Below are positions 61,101 through 64,000 of a DNA stretch of 64,000 nt, one piece after another. The DNA is taken from NCBI GenBank assembly GCA_017590115.1, contig JAGGNK010008781.1, forward strand, positions 3,701,676 through 3,765,675. Direction: 5' to 3'. This DNA is from Montifringilla adamsi. Its lineage: Eukaryota; Chordata; Aves; Passeriformes; Passeridae. Under the pieces are notes generated by a model. The model had not been told where the DNA came from. It saw only the letters and a list, made by a program, of their open reading frames with translations, and did no database searches. Made by a program: the position numbers and the translations under genes. Each line of letters starts with the position of its first letter. The stretch's first letter is position 1.

Positions 61101-62523
61101 GTGAGAGGGAAGAAGAATCTAATATTGAGCCTTAATCTCATTTCTGCCAAACTCTGTGATTCTCCTAAAGCTGCTCAGATCTTTTCACTTCTGAACGCTT
61201 CAATTAAGACAAAGTGTATTTGAAACACAGAGCAGTAATTATTAATAATCAAGATGGGACACAAGTCCAGCCAATCTATTGACGTTCACAGGATCTGGAC
61301 ACTCAGCTCAGGAGGGAAAAGTCCACTCACTCTCTTGCCTAAACACCTAAAAAGAGATGTCTCCAATAAATCTGCAGGTAAAATAACAGCTCAGATTTTT
61401 AAACTCCTATGGATTGCATTAAATGTCATCAAAGCTTGAACTAGTATTTCTAAAACCATGTGAACTCTTATTTATTACAAAAATAGTAAGCAAACAAAGC
61501 AGTAAAAACTGAGAATGAATTCAGGAAAAGAAATACAAAAGAAAGCATTAAAAAAAGAACTTCAAACTCAACTGGGTAGAAACAAAAGCAGAGTAGGGAA
61601 GAGGGGAAAAACAAAACAATGAACTTGTACTTCTAAAAATAAACTTGCTGTGCCACTGATAGCTGGCTGTTGAACACAGGAATACTGCACAGGGCAGTGA
61701 TTATGCTCTAACGAGGGGATAATATCCAAACTCTGTCTGACCCCTCTGAAAAATTCCCACTGGAGTCAGGAAGGGTCACTGGATCAACTGCTTTGGACTG
61801 CTTCCCACAAACTGACAGTTTAAACCAGCAGCTGCTCTTCAGCAACATTTTTTGAGCCCCAACTCTCAGGTTTTACATTCATCTTTAAATAATTATCAGC
61901 ACTTAAAGCATCCTGTCCTCCTCTGCTGATGGTGACAGGGATGAAATAATTCACCTTTATTCTCACTGCTGGCACCAGTGTTGGCATCAGGGGCAGGTAA
62001 CATGTCCTCAAAGCCCCAGGACACGATGTGCTTCCCTCCAAGCAGGCAGGAGGGGGATCCAGGGCCTCCCTCCAAAAGCAATAACCTTTAAGCAGAAAAT
62101 TAAATAAAATTTTATGAAGAATAGCGGTAGGAAAAATGAGCTAAATTAAAAGTTAAGACAATGATGTATTTAAAGTAATTATTCAGTCAGAGTTCATAAG
62201 TCATTTAAAGGAATCATCAATATTTAATGAAAAAATAAAAACAAAACACCCCAAATCAAATCAATGCTTTTAGGTTTGATTTTCTAATGTCTTCTACACA
62301 TGACTAAATCTTCCCTAAAGCTTTCAATAACTCTAAAGCGTTTTAATCACTTTTAAAGACATTCCTCCCTACATGCACTCAACACATTTTCAGAGCTTCT
62401 GGAAAAGTTTACAAGGAGAAAAGTTCTACAAACCTGTAGAGAACATCAGCCACAGGCAGGGACCCCAGCTCAGTCTGTTTCTGTAATAGATGCACTGTAT
62501 GAACAAAGGTTTTCAGCGACCCT
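12448..62523 (-). CDS. HECTD4: HECTD4, giant HECT-domain E3 ubiquitin ligase (74 exons, 5' end outside window)
   Basis: Exons in transcript order: 62434-62523, 61955-62085, 60751-60859, 59946-60084, 58573-58743, 57590-57782, 56109-56270, 55900-56013, 55556-55696, 54989-55221, 54441-54586, 52585-52655, 51966-52071, 51263-51383, 50320-50448, 49016-49140, 47830-47983, 47448-47548, 46475-46673, 45452-45571, 44236-44340, 43426-43589, 42859-43092, 42533-42725, 42274-42378, 42102-42190, 41613-41788, 40808-40943, 40520-40661, 40264-40430, 39611-39757, 39162-39346, 38604-38784, 38087-38367, 37468-37657, 36577-36658, 35814-36016, 35497-35632, 34714-34896, 34312-34482, 33725-33894, 33266-33381, 32394-32497, 32016-32177, 31739-31887, 31433-31512, 31146-31309, 30453-30690, 29892-30028, 29596-29722, 28840-28977, 28595-28731, 28283-28443, 27918-28099, 27336-27541, 26883-27013, 26518-26723, 25499-25678, 23954-25260, 22270-22477, 21436-21659, 21203-21354, 20698-20804, 19815-19938, 18887-19077, 18242-18388, 17147-17266, 16881-17036, 15771-15874, 14694-14915, 14176-14342, 13584-13779, 13069-13291, 12448-12584. 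The phase agrees at every junction, giving about 4,198 residues with no internal stop. The family enzyme accepts ubiquitin on a C-terminal Cys and transfers it to substrates; its substrates are poorly known. The first exon read is entered in phase 2, so upstream coding exons lie beyond 64000. Confidence 0.93.
12800..12890 (-). repeat. CR1 LINE 3' end fragment
   Basis: Antisense CR1 terminus in the last HECTD4 intron (GGAATCCCAGAACAGTTTGG, then CCACCATGGGCAGGGAACTTCC). Confidence 0.7.
16520..16880. repeat. Variable-number tandem repeat in HECTD4 intron 68
   Basis: Imperfect tandem array of CCCTGTCCCCACTCACTGG and TGCCATGGAGC units from about 16520 right up to the splice donor of exon 16881-17036. 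The donor itself (plus-strand CACTCAC) is part of one unit, so array slippage could affect it. Confidence 0.85.
17147..22477 (-). CDS. HECTD4: HECTD4 exons 60-67: linker to the HECT domain
   Basis: Eight exons: 22270-22477, 21436-21659, 21203-21354, 20698-20804, 19815-19938, 18887-19077, 18242-18388, 17147-17266. Highlights are GLSSLDGEDELMEMSTEE (acidic), FFTNVRPPKKVLEDQLTQ, a Lys/Pro/Glu-rich charged segment (KPKSPEKSKPEEKDPEKSP) in 20698-20804, and a conserved helical domain with DIRSVWRAILSCGYDLHFER and CRHLAITPARLHPHEVYLDP. The donor of 18887-19077 is A|GTATGT, chosen because it restores an Asn codon and the phase. Confidence 0.9.
17404..17494 (-). repeat. CR1 LINE 3' end fragment
   Basis: Antisense remnant (ATCATGGAATGGTTTGC, CACCAGGGACACCTTCCA), diverged, just before the 17499 repeat. 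Confidence 0.6.
17499..17690. repeat. Unclassified interspersed repeat, copy 1
   Basis: Shares long similarity with 20944-21083 in the same orientation: AATAAGTGCACTG, TACTGATGAACACAATTCCA, GTTCTATAAA and GATCCCA(G/A)CAACTCCAC. I do not recognise the family; it could be an internal part of an older element. Confidence 0.65.
18144..18236. repeat. Short tandem repeat next to HECTD4 exon 66
   Basis: Three to four copies of a roughly 28-base unit containing CAGCAGTGCCCCTGTGGTCA, ending just beside the splice donor of exon 18242-18388. Confidence 0.8.
19124..19168. repeat. Short tandem repeat
   Basis: About two and a half copies of CACCTGGAGTACAACTA in the intron upstream of exon 18887-19077. 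Confidence 0.8.
20859..20943 (-). repeat. CR1 LINE 3' end fragment
   Basis: Antisense remnant (AATCCCAAAATTGTTTGGAAGG, then CCATCCAGTCCCACTCCTGCC), directly preceding repeat copy 2 at 20944. The first quoted motif is diverged from consensus. Confidence 0.65.
20944..21083. repeat. Unclassified interspersed repeat, copy 2
   Basis: Same sequence family and orientation as 17499-17690, and likewise preceded by an antisense CR1 end. The two copies lie in different HECTD4 introns about 3.4 kb apart. Confidence 0.65.
22478..23953 (-). other. HECTD4: HECTD4 intron 59, no features seen
   Basis: About 1.5 kb with no exon, recognisable transposon or RNA gene that I can see. Confidence 0.6.
23954..25260 (-). 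CDS. HECTD4: HECTD4 exon 59: 1,307-base exon with Ser tract, basic cluster and RRM-like stretch
   Basis: By far the longest coding exon in the window, about visible residues 2938-3373. It begins with helical sequence (KELIFHLLAELLRKIHNLEQ), passes a Ser tract (DSSSSSSSSPGQTPQSP) and a basic cluster (KRKKVKMKREK) that looks like a nuclear localisation signal. It then has SRLLVISGIPTHLEEGTV and KACNAHGGVFKDEIYIP, a beta-alpha-alpha-beta arrangement reminiscent of an RRM. The end is Ser-rich (TGSLGSLGSLGEP). Domain assignments inside it are inference; the exon itself is well supported by flanking splice sites and phase. Confidence 0.9.
25499..30690 (-). CDS. HECTD4: HECTD4 exons 48-58: acidic run and conserved helical segment
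   Basis: Eleven exons, about visible residues 2323-2938. Exon 29892-30028 has a striking acidic run (DDESDDDDDDDIP). It is followed by very conserved helical sequence (HYALLVKAWETKVFPTIRRR, MVDIARQTVEFLYEENGG). The stretch FGLHGVVLDVDSVNELVQVE spans 28595-28731 and 28283-28443. Exon 26518-26723 has a Thr/Pro linker (TGLTPPPTTNQYP) whose upstream part reads ARVLVYGLGHKVKRNG. Exon 25499-25678 starts at the acceptor CTTAG after a strong pyrimidine tract. Confidence 0.88.
31146..32177 (-). CDS. HECTD4: HECTD4 exons 44-47: SPRY domain
   Basis: Exons 32016-32177, 31739-31887, 31433-31512 and 31146-31309, about visible residues 2138-2323. Hallmarks of a SPRY/B30.2 fold are clear: FYWEIEVVSYGD (strand with aromatic-Glu-Ile-Glu), PIVSFGFATEA, HNNGRAVHYNG, GDVAGIGWE and VYFTYCGQRL. 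SPRY modules bind peptide partners and often recruit substrates in E3 ligases. The last exon of the group appears to end at a GC donor (GCAAGT) rather than GT, because only that position keeps phase 0 with the following exon. Confidence 0.88.
32394..43589 (-). CDS. HECTD4: HECTD4 exons 22-43: central helical region with a 14-3-3-like motif
   Basis: Twenty-two exons, roughly visible residues 950-2140. The sequence is highly conserved, mostly helical, with linkers. Exon 42859-43092 carries a Pro/Ser stretch. Exon 41613-41788 has TRSISGTPAETP, and exon 40808-40943 has RSMSAPSDLEM, a canonical RSxSxP 14-3-3 recognition form. Exon 39162-39346 has a Ser/Lys linker (SSNEKQTKKQK). Exon 34312-34482 includes GIAGSIGVVASINEQEG, a compact beta segment. 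Exon 36577-36658 is ended at the strong donor GTAAGA; a second in-phase donor lies 147 bases downstream. Exon 40808-40943 has two in-frame acceptors 12 bases apart. Confidence 0.87.
33132..33276. repeat. Recent tandem duplication copying a HECTD4 splice donor
   Basis: Two adjacent near-identical copies, 33132-33205 and 33206-33276, starting AAATGATTTTAAAAGTTGC and ending ACATACCAGGGCTGCA. They differ by a 3-base indel and one or two substitutions. The second copy includes the last 11 bases and the donor of exon 33266-33381; the first repeats that exon end and donor inside the intron. Confidence 0.92.
37868..38045 (+). repeat. CR1 LINE 3' end fragment
   Basis: Sense-oriented CR1 terminus: CACAGGCTGCCCAGAGAAGC, CCAAGGCCAGGTTGGATGGG, GGGCTTTAAGGTCCC, ending ATTCCAAGATTCCATG. 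One of the best preserved copies here, in the intron before exon 37468-37657. Confidence 0.88.
44236..46673 (-). CDS. HECTD4: HECTD4 exons 19-21: CUB-like beta module
   Basis: Three consecutive exons (46475-46673, 45452-45571, 44236-44340) read through CLYLRFDNRCSSQYDYDKL, VIYAGPSTNSRKVAEYGG and VEGDTVTFSFEMRSGREHN. The pattern of alternating aromatic and polar residues with C..YDYDKLVIYAGP resembles the CUB-like segments present in some large ubiquitin-pathway proteins such as ZZEF1. This is a resemblance I see, not a verified domain hit. A MIR-like SINE lies just 5' of exon 45452-45571 in the intron. Confidence 0.75.
45622..45860 (+). repeat. MIR-like CORE-SINE
   Basis: Contains the hallmark MIR segment ATTATTATCCCCATTTTACA followed by GATGGGGAAACTGAGGCACA, preceded by TACTTAGCACTT and AAGCGCTCC and followed by GCTCACACAGCAGGGCTGGG. 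The order of blocks matches amniote MIR families. Located in the intron 5' of exon 45452-45571. Confidence 0.8.
46475..54586 (-). CDS. HECTD4: HECTD4 exons 11-19: helical scaffold
   Basis: Nine exons (54441-54586 to 46475-46673) encoding Leu-rich, predominantly helical sequence such as RRSGLLLWQLLMAP, ELLHYILKIVVRE, LRYLMAVQNHLLS and MLGHLLPVLLTSLMHP. These look like alpha-solenoid repeats, as expected for a scaffold of a giant ligase, though no named domain is evident. An acidic patch (PDDNDDSDSS) lies in 50320-50448 and another (GSEDDDHY) in 51966-52071. Exon 52585-52655 is only 71 bases. Exon 47448-47548 is Ser/Pro-rich and probably a flexible linker. Confidence 0.88.
49147..49174. repeat. 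28-base A homopolymer
   Basis: Uninterrupted run of about 28 A on the plus strand. On the transcribed strand it is a poly(T) run ending seven bases before HECTD4 exon 49016-49140, so it forms that exon's polypyrimidine tract. Confidence 0.95.
52656..54440 (-). other. HECTD4: HECTD4 intron 11, no features seen
   Basis: About 1.8 kb, the longest fully contained HECTD4 intron. No exon, RNA gene or transposon recognised on either strand. Confidence 0.6.
54989..62523 (-). CDS. HECTD4: HECTD4 exons 1-10 of the window: propeller-like N-terminal region
   Basis: Roughly residues 1-495 of the visible protein. Motifs recur such as LLGGKHIVSWGFED, LAADGLYLYTTNSVGRG, ELETGWVAFGNGKLLHRP and HLSSDGTFFYWIWSP. 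These resemble blades of the beta-propeller found in other very large E3 ligases of the MYCBP2/HERC type; that comparison is my inference. A Pro/Gly/Ser loop (VPPPGGSGSSATRSLFGG) sits in exon 56109-56270. A second propeller-like piece follows (MIWTCSNDYIDQWCN in 55556-55696), then a helical segment with LHHVGAMCIHQLNLLAASNN in 54989-55221. Exon 55900-56013 uses the upstream acceptor (TGTAG) because only that one keeps the frame. Confidence 0.88.
56382..56543 (-). repeat. CR1 LINE 3' end fragment
   Basis: Antisense CR1: AAGAATGGTTTGGATCCCAT, TGGCCTTGAGCATTTCCAGG, GATGGGGCATCCATGACTTC. Lies in the 1.3 kb intron 56271-57589, which otherwise shows nothing. Confidence 0.85.
59366..59702 (-). repeat. 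CR1 LINE 3' end, longer copy
   Basis: Antisense CR1 of about 335 bases beginning GGAATCATGGAATATCCTGA and running through CCTGACACAGCTCCAGCTGT to CTCCTCCAGGCTGAACAAGC. Same subfamily as the copy at 63063-63390. Confidence 0.88.
60458..60512 (+). repeat. CR1 LINE 3' terminus
   Basis: Short sense remnant: GAGGTTGAACTAATGGTCTC, then AGGTCTCTTCCAACCTCAAC. Confidence 0.65.
60597..60662 (-). repeat. CR1 LINE 3' terminus
   Basis: Short antisense remnant: ATATCATGGAATCACAGGCT, then TTGGGAGGGACCTTAGAGAC. Faces the sense remnant 90 bases to its left. Confidence 0.7.
60860..61954 (-). other. HECTD4: HECTD4 intron 2 of the window, no features seen
   Basis: About 1.1 kb without recognisable exon or repeat. 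Confidence 0.55.
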
Positions 62524-64000
62524 CTAAAAGGACAAGAAAAACATGAATTAAAGATGTCTATTGAAGCCAGACTGAACACACACAACAGCAGCCATGGAGA
62601 ACACCCAGAACCACAGCCATGATATGGCACTAGTTTCTTTTCTAACTGGCATTTCTTTCCTGGAGGATGTTCATTCTTTGGGGAGGAAGGGGAAGGAGGA
62701 AGAGAGGGGGACAGGCAGAATGCTGGGGAACCTCTGGCCTAAATTCCACCACCTTTTTTTGGAAGAGGCTGAAGCCCCAGTTGGGAGGAGAGCAGCAGCC
62801 ACAGGCTGGGTCATCAACAACAGGCTCATAAAGGCAATCCAAGCACTTGATAAAACACCTCAACCTTGCTCCTGAGGCAGCTCTTTCAGGACTTCTTGTA
62901 GCTAATTAATCACATTCAGATCTCCAGTGCAACCCATGGATCTTCCTGGCTGAGCCCAAGTGTGAGCAAGGGCAGTTGTGCTCCCACCTGGAGATGCCTT
63001 CCCTAACTCAAATAGGGATGATCAGACTCATCCATTTCTTACCAAGATTCTGATTTCCTTTCACAGAATCATGGAATATCCTGAGTTGGAAGGAACCACA
63101 AGGATCATCATCCAGCTCCAGGCCCTGCACAGACACCCCAACAATCCCAGGTTGTCCCTGAGAGCACTGTCCAAGTGCTCCTGGAGCTCTGGCAGCCTCA
63201 GGGCTGTGCCCATTCCTTGGGGAGTCTGGGCAGTGCCCAGCACCTTTCCCTGATCTCCAACCTAAACCCCCCCTGACACAGCTCCAGCTGTTCCCTGGGT
63301 CCTGTCCCTGTCCCAGAGATCAGGGCTGTCCCTGCACTGCCCCTCCTGAGGAAGTTGTGCATTGGGATGAGGTCTCCCCTCACAACCCCAAATTTGGAAG
63401 AACCAGACATCTTTAAAAAGCTGTATTTTACAATTTCTGTTTTAAAAGTCAGAGCCATTTTCTAGAAGATGTGGTAGCTTTATTTCCAGGCATCACAGCC
63501 CACCTAAGTAGGAGAATTTGGCTGTGTCTTAAGTCAGTTATGAGCTGCTTTCTTCACAAACAGGAGTGATCAGCTGCAGAGATCCTTGCCCTGCACTCTG
63601 CTGAATCCAACCTTTTGCTGTCACATGTGGTCACTCAGCTCCCAAAGTTCCCTCCTCCACACCCCAATCCCTGTTTTCCCCAGTGACATCTTCAGCTCTT
63701 TGCTTTCACTGATAAACCTCAGCCTGGAGAAAATTGACACCAAACACATTAAAGCACCTCAATTAATTATTTAAAGCAATATTTACCCTGTTGTTTTATT
63801 TTTAGCAATAAGAAGCATCCAAGATTGCAACTAGGAATGTCAATAATAGTCTCATTTTCAAGGTTTTTTTCTTCAACACATGACTTAGATATTTAAAGGA
63901 AAAGTGTGAAGCTTTCAGAGGTGAACAAAGCACAATGGGATATTTCAACTCTCTAAGCAATGCAAGGCAGACTTGCAAAGAAAATAAAAGATCAACCTGA
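62524..64000 (-). other. HECTD4: HECTD4 intron continuing past the window edge
   Basis: No coding exon could be placed here. Apart from the CR1 copy at 63063-63390 it appears to be plain intron. The upstream exon needed to complete the first codon read at 62523 must lie at or beyond 64000. Confidence 0.6.
63063..63390 (-). repeat. CR1 LINE 3' end, longer copy
   Basis: Antisense CR1: AGAATCATGGAATATCCTGA, GGCCCTGCACAGACACCCCA, CTGACACAGCTCCAGCTGTT, GATGAGGTCTCCCCTC. Closely related to 59366-59702, differing mainly by small indels. Confidence 0.88.

Noticed and set aside
63985..64000. Possible exon end at the right edge (TCAG|GTTGAT on the minus strand)
   Set aside because: Only four bases of a putative exon would be inside the window, too little to support it.
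1..64000. tRNA, rRNA, microRNA genes and intact transposons
   Set aside because: I saw no convincing tRNA boxes, rRNA sequence or transposase/reverse transcriptase frame. All CR1 pieces are short 3' ends. Small hairpin RNAs cannot be excluded by eye.
1..64000. A new multi-gene biological system
   Set aside because: The window is accounted for by two known vertebrate genes and common repeats. The unusual points are local rearrangements and splice features, not a new gene set.

Overview
This is a vertebrate nuclear window, and most probably avian. Coding sequence is split into many short exons with GT-AG introns. A strong CpG island sits near the left end. The dispersed repeats are dominated by truncated CR1 LINE 3' ends, which are typical of birds. 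The two genes and their arrangement match the TRAFD1-HECTD4 neighbourhood (human 12q24, an avian microchromosome). I cannot name the species from the sequence alone.

Layout. Positions 1-829 hold nothing I can identify. Positions 830-1720 are a CpG-island promoter with an interferon-stimulated response element (ISRE) core. TRAFD1 (also called FLN29) runs on the plus strand from 1419 to 8741, with a 3' UTR to about 9195. HECTD4, a giant HECT-type ubiquitin ligase, occupies almost all the rest on the minus strand. Its stop codon is at 12450-12448 and a long 3' UTR probably ends near 9540, so the two genes converge tail to tail. I could place 74 consecutive HECTD4 coding exons from 62523 down to 12448, and the reading phase agrees at every junction. 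They encode about 4,198 residues. The N-terminal exons and the promoter lie beyond 64000.

Function. TRAFD1 is a TRAF-type zinc-finger protein known in mammals as an interferon-inducible negative regulator of Toll-like and RIG-I-like receptor signalling. HECTD4 carries a SPRY module, long helical regions, a large Ser-rich exon and a C-terminal HECT domain with its catalytic Cys intact. They are neighbours; nothing here shows that they act in one pathway.

Points of interest. TRAFD1 lacks a recognisable exon between 4632 and 5450, and the flanking exons do not share a phase. Intron 3 holds a decayed partial copy of the following exon with a broken splice donor. A promoter-proximal ISRE core fits the known interferon response. 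In HECTD4 a recent tandem duplication copies a splice donor, one intron appears to be GC-AG, and another exon has a 28-base homopolymer as its polypyrimidine tract. I found no CRISPR array, operon, intact transposase or new multi-gene system.
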